DNA of 64,000 bases from Algoriphagus sp. PAP.12 (GCF_026652115.1 NZ_JAPPSQ010000010.1:124001-188000), one strand, 5' to 3'; shown: positions 27,284-36,519, counted from the first letter of the stretch. The notes: generated by a model from the letters alone, not told the origin. Made by a program: numbers and translations.

Positions 27284-28042
27284 ATGAGCGGATTTCAGCG
27301 ATATTTTATGGAGTTGAGCTATGAGGGAAGTGCCTTCCACGGATGGCAGATCCAAAACAACTCACACACGGTTCAAGAATCCATAGAATCTGCACTTTCT
27401 ACTTATTTCAAATCACCCATTTCTATCATGGGAAGTGGACGTACCGATACCGGAGTTCATGCTTCCATGCAGGTTTGTCATTTTGATTATCTTGAAGAGT
27501 TTGATAGCGAAAAACTACTCCGAGGATTAAATGGGATTTTACCCAAGCAGATAGCCATTCATTCCATCAGAAAGGTAGTACCTGATGCTCATGCAAGATT
27601 TGATGCAGAGGAAAGATCCTACGTTTATCGGATGTTGTTCAGAAAAAATCCATTTATCGACCATTTGGCATGGACCAGTTATGTCAGGCCAGATATTGAT
27701 TTAATGAACCAAGCTGCCTCTGCATTGTTAAGACATGAGGATTTTGAAAGTTTCAGCAAAGTAAAAACCGAAGTCAATAATTTCCGATGTCAAATAAAAA
27801 AGGCCGGGTGGGAACAAAATGGAGAAGAATTACTATTTCATATAACCGCCAACCGTTTTTTACGTGGAATGGTACGGGCGATTGTTGGTACTTTGGTGGA
27901 AATCGGAATGGAAAGAAGACCTGTGGAGGACATGGACTCGATCATTGAATCAAGAGACCGAAAAAAAGCAGGGAAATCTGCACCTGCCCAAGGTTTGTTT
28001 CTATCGAAAATCGTTTATCCGGAAAAAATTTATCTAGATTAG
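27284..28042 (+). CDS. truA: tRNA pseudouridine(38-40) synthase
   Basis: The 252-residue protein (ATG 27284; an upstream TTG at 27275 lies inside the promoter box) carries FMELSYEGSAFHGWQIQ and the catalytic motif MGSGRTDTGVHASMQVCHFD with the active-site Asp. NRFLRGMVRAIVGTLVEIG and the C-terminal APAQGLFLSKIVYP are also typical. It isomerises uridines 38-40 in the tRNA anticodon arm. The ABC exporter gene starts 6 bp after its stop. Confidence 0.97.
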   Translation: MSGFQRYFMELSYEGSAFHGWQIQNNSHTVQESIESALSTYFKSPISIMGSGRTDTGVHASMQVCHFDYLEEFDSEKLLRGLNGILPKQIAIHSIRKVVPDAHARFDAEERSYVYRMLFRKNPFIDHLAWTSYVRPDIDLMNQAASALLRHEDFESFSKVKTEVNNFRCQIKKAGWEQNGEELLFHITANRFLRGMVRAIVGTLVEIGMERRPVEDMDSIIESRDRKKAGKSAPAQGLFLSKIVYPEKIYLD

Positions 28043-28048
28043 TAGACT

Positions 28049-29821
28049 TTGAGTTTAGCAAAAGAAAAAGAATCATCTGGCGAAATCGTCGACACCAAGG
28101 TTCTGAAGCAATTGTATCGCTATGTCCAGCCTTATAAGTTTCAGTTCTATTTCTTGGTCTTTCTGACCATTTCTTTAGCCATTTTAGCGCCTACTCGACC
28201 GTATTTTATTCAGGTCGCCATAGATGACTATGTTTCTGTAGGAGACAGTCAAGGGCTGCTGAAGATGGTCTATATCCTAGTTGGATTGATGATCTTACAG
28301 GCAATAGTTCAATGGGCGCATACCTTTTATTCTGGTTGGATCGGCCAAGTAATCATCCGTGACCTTCGAATCAAACTCTTTGATCACCTTCTCAAATTGA
28401 AACTGAAATTCTTTGACAATACCCCGATTGGAAGATTGGTGACCCGAAACGTTTCAGATATTGAGACTCTGGCTGATGTATTTAGCGAAGGCCTTGCCGC
28501 CATCATAGGTGATTTGCTTCAGTTGGTGACCATTCTGGGAGTCATGTTCTACATAGATTGGAAATTGACCCTAGTCAGTTTATGTACGCTGCCTTTGATG
28601 ATTATTTCTACCTACATCTTCAAGGAAAAAATCAAAGTCACCTTCAATGATGTTCGTAATGCGGTATCCAACCTAAATGCATTTCTTCAGGAACACATTA
28701 CAGGGATGAATATTGTCCAAATTTTCAATCGTGAAGATCGGGAGTTTGATAAATTCAAAGAGATTAACAGAGAACACAGAACGGCCCATATCAAATCTGT
28801 TCTCTATTACTCTATCTATTTCCCGGTTGCAGAAATCATTCAGGCCATAGGGATTGGTTTAGTAGTATGGTACGGCGCTGTAGGTGTTTTAGGGATGGAT
28901 ATTCAGGTAGGTGTATTGATTTCATTCATCATGTATCTGCAGCTTTTCTTCCGCCCTATCCGAATGATCGCTGATAGATTCAATACCCTTCAAATGGGTG
29001 TGGTCAGCTCGTCCAGAATTTTCAAATTATTGGATAGCACAGAGCACATAGCCAACGAAGGCGATTTCAAACCGGAAAAAGTGAATGGTCATATCGAGGT
29101 CAAAGACCTCTGGTTTGCTTATGTCGATGAGGATTATGTTCTCAAAAACATCAATTTCGAAGTAAAACCAGGCCAAACAGTAGCATTGGTAGGAGCTACT
29201 GGGGCTGGAAAATCCTCTACGATCAACCTGCTTTCTAGATTTTATGAAATCAATAAAGGATCTATTTCCATTGATGGAACAGACATCCGTGATTTCGAAC
29301 TAAGTACTCTTAGAAAACATATCGGAGTGGTACTTCAGGATGTATTTCTTTTCTCCAATTCCATCTATTACAATATCACCCTTGGAAACCCTAACATAAG
29401 CCGGGAGCAGGTACTAGAAGCTGCTGAAATGGTTGGGGCCAGAAAATTCATCGAAAGACTTCCTGGAGGGCTGGACTATAATGTGATGGAAAGAGGTGCA
29501 ACTCTCTCTGTTGGTCAGAGGCAGTTGATTTCATTTGTCAGAGCGATGGTTTACAACCCTGAAATTATCATCTTGGATGAAGCAACCTCATCTGTCGACA
29601 CCGAAACCGAAGAATTGATCCAGGAATCCATCGAGAAAATGATGAAAGGAAGAACCTCCATTGTTATTGCTCACAGATTATCTACCATTCAAAAGGCAGA
29701 TCAAATTATTGTCCTTCACAAAGGGGAAATAGTGGAAACAGGAACCCATGAGACTCTTTTGGAAATGGGAGGATATTACACTCAATTGCATCAAATGCAA
29801 CTCAAGACTATGGCAATCTAG
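28049..29821 (+). CDS. ABC exporter, fused permease/ATPase (TTG start)
   Basis: A 590-residue half-transporter: six TM helices to about residue 320, Walker A GATGAGKSS near 382, signature LSVGQRQL near 486 (a variant of LSGGQ), Walker B IIILDEATSSVD. It would export a lipid-like or drug-like substrate. An in-frame TAG at 28043-28045 excludes a farther upstream start, and no ATG occurs before the first TM helices, so TTG 28049 is the start. It is 6 bp after truA and probably co-transcribed. Confidence 0.92.
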   Translation: MSLAKEKESSGEIVDTKVLKQLYRYVQPYKFQFYFLVFLTISLAILAPTRPYFIQVAIDDYVSVGDSQGLLKMVYILVGLMILQAIVQWAHTFYSGWIGQVIIRDLRIKLFDHLLKLKLKFFDNTPIGRLVTRNVSDIETLADVFSEGLAAIIGDLLQLVTILGVMFYIDWKLTLVSLCTLPLMIISTYIFKEKIKVTFNDVRNAVSNLNAFLQEHITGMNIVQIFNREDREFDKFKEINREHRTAHIKSVLYYSIYFPVAEIIQAIGIGLVVWYGAVGVLGMDIQVGVLISFIMYLQLFFRPIRMIADRFNTLQMGVVSSSRIFKLLDSTEHIANEGDFKPEKVNGHIEVKDLWFAYVDEDYVLKNINFEVKPGQTVALVGATGAGKSSTINLLSRFYEINKGSISIDGTDIRDFELSTLRKHIGVVLQDVFLFSNSIYYNITLGNPNISREQVLEAAEMVGARKFIERLPGGLDYNVMERGATLSVGQRQLISFVRAMVYNPEIIILDEATSSVDTETEELIQESIEKMMKGRTSIVIAHRLSTIQKADQIIVLHKGEIVETGTHETLLEMGGYYTQLHQMQLKTMAI

Positions 29822-29859
29822 CCTAGATTTTGCTTGATCATATTAAAAAACAATTTATC

Positions 29860-30444
29860 GTGAAATACAGATTACTAGTACTTCTATTGGCATTTCCATT
29901 CTTTTCAATGGCCCAGGAAAGAGGAGTTGGAGTTCGAATTGGTGAGCCTTTTTCTATTACCTATAAAGATTTCTTCGACGATTACTTTTCCTATGAATTG
30001 ATGGTAGGAACAGGCAGTCCAAATGGTGGTACTTATTATCAAAAGGACTTTGACAACAACCCTCCAAGCTCCAACTCATTTTATGTCAATCATAATACGC
30101 AAAAAGGCATATCTCTTCATGGCCGAGTTGCCCTTCATGATGACTTCACAGATATGTTTGATATCACGGAAGGCTATTTATTGGGCTATTTAGGAGCAGG
30201 AGTGCAATTGAGAACAACCAATGTGACATATACCTATACGGAAGGCCAGGTAGGGGGATCAGTTCCTCTGACTGAAAAACGAAACAATATTGATTTTGGA
30301 CCTGAGGCATTTGGTGGCGGAGAATACTATTTTGACGAGATTCCAATTTCGGTATTTGCAGAAGTCGGTATTTTCCTTGAATTATTGGACCGTGTCGGCC
30401 ACATAAAAGGACAAGGAGGAATTGGAGTCAGATACTTGTTCTAA
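29860..30444 (+). CDS. Secreted barrel-like protein, GTG start likely
   Basis: From GTG 29860 the protein has 194 residues with a regular signal peptide (MKYRLLVLLLAFPFFSMA). It continues ERGVGVRIGEPFSITYKDFF, a typical first strand, and ends IKGQGGIGVRYLF, a barrel-like C-terminus. A TTG start ten codons upstream would add a charged tail before the signal, so GTG is preferred. The function is unknown. It follows the ABC exporter gene and precedes another membrane protein. Confidence 0.78.
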   Translation: MKYRLLVLLLAFPFFSMAQERGVGVRIGEPFSITYKDFFDDYFSYELMVGTGSPNGGTYYQKDFDNNPPSSNSFYVNHNTQKGISLHGRVALHDDFTDMFDITEGYLLGYLGAGVQLRTTNVTYTYTEGQVGGSVPLTEKRNNIDFGPEAFGGGEYYFDEIPISVFAEVGIFLELLDRVGHIKGQGGIGVRYLF

Positions 30445-30447
30445 ATC

Positions 30448-30966
30448 ATGAATAATAAACTAGGCATTGCTATGTTAGTCGCAGTGGTGATCATCACTGG
30501 TAGCTACATCCTTTTCAATAAACTTGGGGGAGATAACCCGGTAGAAATTTCTTTAATAAAAAAAAATCCTGAATCCTTAACTGGGATCTATTACATCGGA
30601 ACGCCTCAGGATGAAAAATTAAAAAAGGCTTTCGAAGAAGTTGAAACACAGAAAAGCCTCCATCCTGGCACATATCTTCATACTATATATGAAGTAGAGC
30701 CAGCGGGAAAATTGGATACAATGAGAGTATTTATAGGCTTGAATCAGGCGCTTTCGGGAGAAAATTTCGAATCTAGAATTTTCCAGGAAAAGCAATATTT
30801 ATTAGCAAAAATCCAATCCAGTAGTTGGGTGATGCCTGGACCAGAAAAAGTAAAAGAGCAGTTATTGAGCTTTGCAGATTCTGCCAAGTTAACTTTATCC
30901 GGAGTCTTTATCGACAAGATAATCACTGACAATGAGGTACATGTCATTGCTCCAGTAAAGGATTAA
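30448..30966 (+). CDS. Membrane-anchored protein, possibly GyrI-like
   Basis: The 172-residue protein has one N-terminal TM helix (LGIAMLVAVVIITGSYILF) and a soluble domain with ESLTGIYYIGTP, LHTIYEVEPAGKLDTMRVFI and SSSWVMPGPEKVKEQLLSFA. The strand order suggests a GyrI/effector-binding-like fold, but I am not sure. It is 3 bp after the barrel-like gene and so probably co-transcribed. Confidence 0.6.
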   Translation: MNNKLGIAMLVAVVIITGSYILFNKLGGDNPVEISLIKKNPESLTGIYYIGTPQDEKLKKAFEEVETQKSLHPGTYLHTIYEVEPAGKLDTMRVFIGLNQALSGENFESRIFQEKQYLLAKIQSSSWVMPGPEKVKEQLLSFADSAKLTLSGVFIDKIITDNEVHVIAPVKD

Positions 30967-31045
30967 AATCCAATTTAGATTTTTTAACCAACCCTTAAAG
31001 TCTTTTTAACGTGTAAGAAATTACTCATTCACCAAATATTATTTT

Positions 31046-31588
31046 ATGAAAAGATTTACCGCAATACTTAGTCTGATTGCATTATTGGCATTTCAGGCAT
31101 GTGAAGGACCTGTAGGTCCCCAAGGACCAATGGGGCCTCAAGGTGAGGATGGATTATATGTAGTTGGCCAGACATTTGAAGTTGAAATCACTTTCAATGA
31201 AGGTAATGATTACGGGGAAGTATTTGAATTCACAAACGAACCTCTTGTTGACGGAGATGCATTATTAGTGTATATGTTGGAGGCATCTCCATTGGATAAT
31301 ACACAGTTTGCATGGAGGTTATTACCGCAGACGTTCTATCTTGATCAGGGAATCCTAGTATATAACTTTGACTACACAGTCAATGATTTTAGCATTTTCT
31401 TGGACAATTCTCCTATTGACTTCGCTACTCTGGATCCATATTACACAGACAATGTGCTATTCCGCGTAGTTGTAGTTCCATCCGATTTAACATCAAGAAT
31501 TGACTATACAAACTATGACGCTGTTACCGAAATGCTGGGAATTACAGATGATGACTTCGTCAGAATACCCGCTAAGTCCGGTAAATAA
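31046..31588 (+). CDS. Lipoprotein with a short collagen-like stalk
   Basis: This 180-residue protein has a lipoprotein signal ending LLAFQAC. Immediately after the lipid Cys is a G-x-y stretch (GPVGPQGPMGPQGEDG), then a beta-rich domain of about 140 residues. The stalk would hold the domain off the outer membrane. The globular part matches no family I recognise. A hairpin follows the stop. Confidence 0.8.
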   Translation: MKRFTAILSLIALLAFQACEGPVGPQGPMGPQGEDGLYVVGQTFEVEITFNEGNDYGEVFEFTNEPLVDGDALLVYMLEASPLDNTQFAWRLLPQTFYLDQGILVYNFDYTVNDFSIFLDNSPIDFATLDPYYTDNVLFRVVVVPSDLTSRIDYTNYDAVTEMLGITDDDFVRIPAKSGK

Positions 31589-31614
31589 GATATACTAAAC
31601 CAACTTCTACTACG

Positions 31615-31649
31615 ACAGGATTGAGGCTTTGCAGCGGTCCTGTTTTTTT
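31615..31649 (+). terminator. Terminator after the collagen-like lipoprotein gene
   Basis: ACAGGA (31615-31620) pairs with TCCTGT (31638-31643), followed by a run of T residues. Confidence 0.65.
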
Positions 31650-31687
31650 ATGTCTAAATTTTTCGAGGCCAAATATTATTTGCTTCC

Positions 31688-31695
31688 TATCTTTG
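31688..31695 (+). promoter_or_regulatory. -7 element of the hemE promoter
   Basis: TATCTTTG matches TAnnTTTG and ends 4 bases before ATG 31700. A TTCG 22 bp upstream (31662-31665) is a poor -33. The transcript would start at or next to the ATG. Confidence 0.55.
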
Positions 31696-31699
31696 CATC

Positions 31700-32725
31700 A
31701 TGCAAATCCAAAACGATCTGCTGCTTAGAGCAGCCAAAGGCGAAAAAGTTGAAAGAACACCAGTATGGTTGATGCGTCAAGCTGGACGAATTCTCCCTGA
31801 ATATAGGGCAGTAAGAGAATCTGTTTCAGGGTTTATTGAATTGGCACAAACACCAGAGCTAGCGTCTGAAGTAACAATTCAGCCTGTTGACCTTTTGGGT
31901 GTGGATGCAGCGATTATCTTCTCAGATATTCTGGTAATCCCAGAAGCGATGGGGCTACCATACGAAATGGTAGAGAAAAGGGGGCCTTGGTTTCCTGAAA
32001 CTGTCAGCTCTGAATCCGATTTGAAAAAGCTGAAAATCGCAGATGGTGCCAATGACCTGAGCTATGTGATTAAAGCCATTGAAATTACCAAAAAAGAATT
32101 AGCGGGTAGAGTTCCTTTGATCGGATTTGCTGGAGCGCCTTGGACCATTTTTGCATACATGGTAGAGGGAAGCGGAAGCAAAACCTTCTCCAAAGCGAGG
32201 GCTATGTTGTATACTGAGCCGAAGCTTTCTCACCAGCTTTTGCAGATGATCACCGATAGTACGATCAACTATCTAAAAGCTCAGATTGTGGCAGGTGCCG
32301 ATTTAATTCAGCTATTTGACAGCTGGGCAGGGATATTGGGACCTGATCAATACGAAGAATACTCTCTCAAATACATTTCCCAGATCTGTGATGCAATCAA
32401 TGAAGTACCAAAAACGGTTTTTGCAAAAGGAGCATTTTTCGCAAGAGAAGCCATGAGCCAATTGAATTGTGAAACTATCGGTTTGGACTGGAATATGGGA
32501 ATCGCAGAATCCAGAAAAATGATTGGGGATGGCAAAACACTTCAAGGGAATTTGGATCCTGCCGCTTTATATGGCACTCCAGAACAAGTTGCTGCTGCTA
32601 CCAAAAAAATGATGGATCAATTCAAAGGCGGAAGACATATCGCCAACTTGGGACATGGGGTTTATCCGGACATTGATCCAGAAAAGGTTAAAGTCTTTAT
32701 TGAAACCGTGAAAAACTACAAATAA
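31700..32725 (+). CDS. hemE: Uroporphyrinogen decarboxylase
   Basis: The 341-residue protein carries the N-terminal [16 protein letters not shown] motif with substrate-binding Arg, [55 protein letters not shown] and the C-terminal [15 protein letters not shown]. It decarboxylates uroporphyrinogen III to coproporphyrinogen III in the cytosol. The mRNA looks leaderless. The terminator at 32729-32747 follows. Confidence 0.97.
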   Translation: MQIQNDLLLRAAKGEKVERTPVWLMRQAGRILPEYRAVRESVSGFIELAQTPELASEVTIQPVDLLGVDAAIIFSDILVIPEAMGLPYEMVEKRGPWFPETVSSESDLKKLKIADGANDLSYVIKAIEITKKELAGRVPLIGFAGAPWTIFAYMVEGSGSKTFSKARAMLYTEPKLSHQLLQMITDSTINYLKAQIVAGADLIQLFDSWAGILGPDQYEEYSLKYISQICDAINEVPKTVFAKGAFFAREAMSQLNCETIGLDWNMGIAESRKMIGDGKTLQGNLDPAALYGTPEQVAAATKKMMDQFKGGRHIANLGHGVYPDIDPEKVKVFIETVKNYK

Positions 32726-32728
32726 AAT

Positions 32729-32751
32729 AAGGAGCCTAGCGCTCCTTTTTT
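32729..32751. terminator. Terminator between hemE and the MOSC gene
   Basis: AAGGAGC (32729-32735) pairs with GCTCCTT (32741-32747) with T tract on one side and A-rich sequence on the other. Its T-tract overlaps the stop codon of the convergent MOSC gene. Confidence 0.8.
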
Positions 32752-33556
32752 AATGTATTGTGACTTTATCCCCCACCTTCACCTCACCTAAATTCAATGC
32801 TACGACATTTTGTCCAAAGAGAATTTTATGTCCCTGCTGGCGATAGGTTGCCAGTGTTTTTAGTGGCTCTTTCCCTTTTTCGCCAGACTCCTGATCAATC
32901 GTTGTCATCACACAGCGAGCACAAAGCTTGACCCCCTGAAAATCAACTTCCCCTACTTTCATTTTCACAAATTGGTCTTCCTGATATGGTTTCATCCCAG
33001 AAAACACCAGGTTTGGACGAAATCGATTCATCGGAATAGGCTCCGACAATCTGGAATTCAAATCGTCCAAAGAAGCCTGACTTATCAATAAATAAGGCAT
33101 TCCATCTGCGAAACTGACCGACTCGGAATTGACTGCATATTTTGGATCTACTTTTCTTTTTGTGGATTCAGGCATTTTCACCAATCTCACCGAAAAGCCT
33201 AAGAAATCAGAAAACCATTTGTCTGCCTCTTTCGATACTGATCTAGCTGTCATTTCATCATCCCAAACCCTTACTACAAGTTCATCTGAGCCTTCAGTAT
33301 CAAAAGGGATTTCTAATTGATTTCGGAGTTGTTTGCTATCAAAAACTAATATCGCATCCTCTCTAAGCTCTACTTTGAGAAAAGCTAAACGTGGATATTT
33401 TCTCTGAGATAAAAATTGTCCATTTTCATCTGTCAGCATCCACCTTCTGTCATATTTGAAACCCTTTTCCTCCACCACCCAAGAATCTAGACGGATGCCT
33501 CCCAAGGATTTGATGGGATAAATAAAAATATCCTGCAATTTGATTTCTTGACTCAT
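32750..33556 (-). CDS. MOSC-domain protein (YcbX-like)
   Basis: The 268-residue protein has a MOSC N-terminal beta-barrel (IFIYPIKSLGGIRLDSWVVE, YDRRWMLTDENGQFLSQRKY) and a MOSC domain with FRPNLVFSGM and KLCARCVMTTIDQESG, where the conserved Cys binds a molybdenum cofactor. It resembles YcbX-type enzymes that reduce N-hydroxylated bases, and lacks the ferredoxin domain of longer relatives. The substrate and redox partner are inferred. Confidence 0.9.
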   Translation of the reverse strand: MSQEIKLQDIFIYPIKSLGGIRLDSWVVEEKGFKYDRRWMLTDENGQFLSQRKYPRLAFLKVELREDAILVFDSKQLRNQLEIPFDTEGSDELVVRVWDDEMTARSVSKEADKWFSDFLGFSVRLVKMPESTKRKVDPKYAVNSESVSFADGMPYLLISQASLDDLNSRLSEPIPMNRFRPNLVFSGMKPYQEDQFVKMKVGEVDFQGVKLCARCVMTTIDQESGEKGKEPLKTLATYRQQGHKILFGQNVVALNLGEVKVGDKVTIH

Positions 33557-33599
33557 TGGGGTTTTTCGTTTTTTTGAAAAGAGGAGTCAAAATACTGAG

Positions 33600-33767
33600 T
33601 TAAGCGATTAAATATGTCAGATTTGGAATAAAAGCTTTGAAAACCGACCAAAAAGATGGGATAAATTCAAATTGCTGATCACCCAAAATCAGTAATTCTC
33701 CGACGAGTAGTACAAAAAGCCATCTGAGCTTCTCCTTTTTGTTTCCATGAAAAAATAACCCTTTCAT
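33600..33767 (-). CDS. Possible small membrane protein, doubtful
   Basis: A 55-codon frame starts MKGLFFHGNKKEKLRWLFVL, with one hydrophobic helix and a hydrophobic C-terminus. No homologue is recognised, and there is no clear promoter. It may be real, since it fills part of an otherwise empty region, but support is weak. Confidence 0.3.
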   Translation of the reverse strand: MKGLFFHGNKKEKLRWLFVLLVGELLILGDQQFEFIPSFWSVFKAFIPNLTYLIA

Positions 33768-33856
33768 ACCTATTAGATGACTGAAAAGGCAGAAAGGTTG
33801 CAATGCCTTTGAAATTTTAACAAATATGTCAGGAATTCAGCCCAATTACAGAGCTA

Positions 33857-33952
33857 TTGTGTCAAAAAAAGAAAAGTTTAAGAAAACAGAAAGGCTCATT
33901 CTGACAATGTGACACAAAAACTCTCAAAAATAGAGATGGCATAAGCCTTGAA
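33857..33952 (+). promoter_or_regulatory. dnaK upstream region: inverted repeat and -24/-12-like promoter
   Basis: TTGTGTCA (33857-33864) and its exact reverse complement TGACACAA (33910-33917) lie upstream of TGGCATAAGCCTTGAA (33937-33952). The last resembles the sigma-54 consensus TGGCA...TTGC, but has GA in place of the invariant GC at -12. No TAnnTTTG box is seen near dnaK, so another sigma factor is plausible. This is inference. Confidence 0.4.
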
Positions 33953-33998
33953 GAATGGGAGTAGTATCAATTAAGCAACTAATTTAAAATTTATAATC

Positions 33999-35918
33999 AT
34001 GGGAAAAATTATAGGCATTGACTTAGGAACCACCAACTCCTGCGTAGCCGTAATGGAGGGGAATGAGCCTGTGGTCATCCAAAATAGTGAAGGTAGAAGA
34101 ACTACTCCTTCTATCGTTGCATTTCTGGACAATGGAAACGGAGAGCGCAAAGTAGGTGATCCTGCAAAACGTCAGGCAATCACTAACCCTGCCAATACTA
34201 TTTCTTCTGTCAAAAGATTTATGGGTAAGAAATTCTCTGAGGTTTCTGCAGAGAAAAAACATGCTTCCTATAAAGTAGAACAAGGACCAAATGACACCGT
34301 AGCTATCAAAATCGGTGACAGATCTTATACACCTCAAGAGATTTCTGCAATGATTCTTCAGAAAATGAAGAGCACTGCTGAGGATTTCCTGGGACAAGAA
34401 GTAACTGAAGCTGTAATCACAGTTCCTGCATACTTCAACGATGCTGAGCGTCAAGCTACCAAAGAGGCTGGTCAAATTGCCGGTTTGGAAGTGAAGCGTA
34501 TCATCAACGAGCCTACCGCAGCTGCTTTGGCTTACGGTATGGACAAGAAAAACCAAGACATGAAAATCGCTGTGTATGACCTTGGTGGTGGTACATTCGA
34601 TATCTCGATCCTAGAACTAGGTGATGGTGTATTTGAAGTAAAATCTACCAATGGTGACGTACACTTAGGTGGTGACGACTTTGACCAAGTGATCATCAAC
34701 TGGCTTGCTGAGGAATTCCAAGCTGAAGAGCAAATTGACTTGAGACAAGATCCAATGGCTCTTCAAAGATTGAAAGAAGCGGCTGAGAAGGCAAAAATTG
34801 AATTGTCAAGCTCCTCTTCTACCGAAATCAACTTGCCATACATCACTGCAACTCAGACAGGTCCTAAGCACTTGGTGAGAAACTTGAGCAGATCCAAATT
34901 CGAGCAACTTTCTGAAGATTTGGTAAGAAGATCTATGGAGCCTTGCAAGAAGGCTTTGGCAGATGCAGGAATGAATGCTTCTGAAATCGATGAAGTTATC
35001 TTGGTGGGTGGTTCTACTAGAATCCCTAAAATCCAGGAAGAGGTGGAGAAATTCTTTGGTAAGAAACCTTCCAAAGGTGTAAACCCTGATGAAGTGGTAG
35101 CGATCGGTGCTGCTATCCAAGGAGGTGTATTGACAGGTGAGGTGAAAGACGTTCTTTTGCTAGACGTAACTCCACTTTCTTTGGGTATCGAAACAATGGG
35201 CGGCGTATTCACCAAATTGATTGAATCCAACACGACCATTCCTACTAAGAAATCTGAAGTATTCTCTACTGCTGCTGACAACCAGCCTGCTGTTGATATC
35301 CATGTTCTCCAAGGCGAAAGATCCATGGCCAAAGACAACAAGACTATCGGTAGATTCCAACTTTCAGACATTCCTCCTGCACAGAGAGGTGTACCTCAAA
35401 TCGAAGTAACATTTGACATCGATGCGAATGGTATCTTAAATGTTTCTGCAAAGGATAAAGGAACAGGTAAAGAGCAAAAGATTAAGATTGAAGCTTCCTC
35501 TGGACTTTCTCAAGAAGAAATCGACAGAATGAAGAAAGAAGCAGAGGCAAACGCAGCTGCTGATAAGGCTGAAAAAGAGAAAATCGAGAAATTGAACCAA
35601 GCTGACAGCTTAGTATTCCAGACTGAAAAGCAGTTGAAAGAATACGGCGACAAGCTATCTGACGGCAACAAAACTGCTATCAGCAGTGCTCTTGAAACTT
35701 TGAAAGCTGCTCATCAAGCTCAGGATATTGCTGGTGTGGAAGCAGGAATGGAAAGCTTGAACAAGGCGTGGGAAGCTGCTTCTCAAGAAATGTACAATGC
35801 AACTCAGGGCGCAGGTGCTCAGCCAGGTGCTGAAGCTGGTCCAGAGGCAGGAGCTGATGCTTCAGGAGACGGTGTATCTGATGTAGATTACGAAGAAGTC
35901 AACGAAGACAAAAAATAA
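33999..35918 (+). CDS. dnaK: Chaperone DnaK (Hsp70)
   Basis: A 639-residue Hsp70: [20 protein letters not shown] (ATPase phosphate-1), [20 protein letters not shown] (phosphate-2), [14 protein letters not shown] (adenosine motif), the substrate-binding beta domain, then a helical lid and an Ala/Gly/Glu-rich C-terminus. The length is standard. It refolds proteins with DnaJ and GrpE, which are not in this window. Its promoter region is unusual and two hairpins lie between it and the GroES-like gene. Confidence 0.98.
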   Translation: MGKIIGIDLGTTNSCVAVMEGNEPVVIQNSEGRRTTPSIVAFLDNGNGERKVGDPAKRQAITNPANTISSVKRFMGKKFSEVSAEKKHASYKVEQGPNDTVAIKIGDRSYTPQEISAMILQKMKSTAEDFLGQEVTEAVITVPAYFNDAERQATKEAGQIAGLEVKRIINEPTAAALAYGMDKKNQDMKIAVYDLGGGTFDISILELGDGVFEVKSTNGDVHLGGDDFDQVIINWLAEEFQAEEQIDLRQDPMALQRLKEAAEKAKIELSSSSSTEINLPYITATQTGPKHLVRNLSRSKFEQLSEDLVRRSMEPCKKALADAGMNASEIDEVILVGGSTRIPKIQEEVEKFFGKKPSKGVNPDEVVAIGAAIQGGVLTGEVKDVLLLDVTPLSLGIETMGGVFTKLIESNTTIPTKKSEVFSTAADNQPAVDIHVLQGERSMAKDNKTIGRFQLSDIPPAQRGVPQIEVTFDIDANGILNVSAKDKGTGKEQKIKIEASSGLSQEEIDRMKKEAEANAAADKAEKEKIEKLNQADSLVFQTEKQLKEYGDKLSDGNKTAISSALETLKAAHQAQDIAGVEAGMESLNKAWEAASQEMYNATQGAGAQPGAEAGPEAGADASGDGVSDVDYEEVNEDKK

Positions 35919-35934
35919 GTTATATCAGTATTTC

Positions 35935-35968
35935 AAAATGGCATCTGAAATTAATCAGATGCCATTTT
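35935..35968 (+). terminator. Terminator after dnaK, first hairpin
   Basis: AAAATGGCATCTGA (35935-35948) pairs perfectly with TCAGATGCCATTTT (35955-35968), with a six-base loop and T-rich tail. Confidence 0.85.
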
Positions 35969-35973
35969 ATTCT

Positions 35974-36014
35974 AAAGCCAAGAATCAAGATACCAATCTA
36001 GAATCTTGGCTTTT
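35974..36014 (+). terminator. Second hairpin upstream of the GroES-like gene
   Basis: AAAGCCAAGA (from 35974) pairs with TCTTGGCTTT (from 36004), followed by T residues. It ends about 27 bp before the GroES-like ATG, so it may act as a backup terminator or attenuator. Confidence 0.6.
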
Positions 36015-36040
36015 GTTTCTTGATTCAATTTTCAAAAAAC

Positions 36041-36415
36041 ATGCAACTAACTTCAGACAATAAGTTGAAAAATTTAATCGTAGTGGGAGACCGCGTATTG
36101 ATTAGATTGAAAAAGCCAAACGAACGTACCAGCACAGGCCTCTACCTTCCTCCAGGTGTACAGGAAAAGGAAAAAGTTCAGCAAGGCTATATTATTAAGA
36201 TTGGCCCAGGCTATCCAATCCCAGTTGCTAGTGAAGACCATGAGCCCTGGATGGACCAGGAAGAAAAAGTAAAATATATCCCCCTACAAGCGAGAGAAGG
36301 TGACTTAGCTATTTTCTTACTCTCTGGAGCACATGAAGTTATCTACGAAGGCGAAAAACTTTACATTGTTTCTCAAAGCGCCATTTTAATGCTTGAAAGA
36401 GAACAAGAACTTTAA
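36041..36415 (+). CDS. GroES-like co-chaperone protein
   Basis: From ATG 36041 the protein has 124 residues: LIVVGDRVLIRLKKP, SGYI-like QQGYIIKIGPGYPIP and AILMLE strands form a chaperonin-10 fold with a 30-residue insertion relative to GroES. Such proteins are conserved beside dnaK in Bacteroidota and annotated co-chaperone GroES family; true GroES is normally encoded with groEL elsewhere. The role with DnaK is inferred from context. A TTG 21 bp upstream is possible but less likely. Confidence 0.85.
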   Translation: MQLTSDNKLKNLIVVGDRVLIRLKKPNERTSTGLYLPPGVQEKEKVQQGYIIKIGPGYPIPVASEDHEPWMDQEEKVKYIPLQAREGDLAIFLLSGAHEVIYEGEKLYIVSQSAILMLEREQEL

Positions 36416-36469
36416 AACACACAAGAGAAAACCTATCGCAGATTCTGATATTTAATTAAGGATAAAAAG

Positions 36470-36498
36470 AAAGGCTCGAAAAATATTTCGAGCCTTTT
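36470..36498. terminator. Terminator between convergent genes
   Basis: AAAGGCTCGAAA pairs with TTTCGAGCCTTT around a four-base loop, with T and A tracts on the two sides, so it can serve both the GroES-like gene and the small secreted protein gene. Confidence 0.85.
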
Positions 36499-36519
36499 TA
36501 CATGAATATAAATCTGGGC

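Larger units (their letters stand above)
33557..33998. other. Intergenic region upstream of dnaK
   Basis: This region holds a doubtful small membrane-protein frame on the minus strand (33600-33767) and the dnaK regulatory region (33857-33952). I see no tRNA or repeat array in it. Confidence 0.5.

Noticed and set aside
34023..34556. 177-codon open frame antisense to dnaK
   Set aside because: It mirrors the codon structure of dnaK on the other strand, is rich in Ser/Phe/Cys and has no start context or motif; the dnaK frame explains the DNA.
34853..35371. 172-codon open frame antisense to dnaK
   Set aside because: This is another shadow of the highly biased dnaK sequence; there is no promoter, RBS or recognisable fold.
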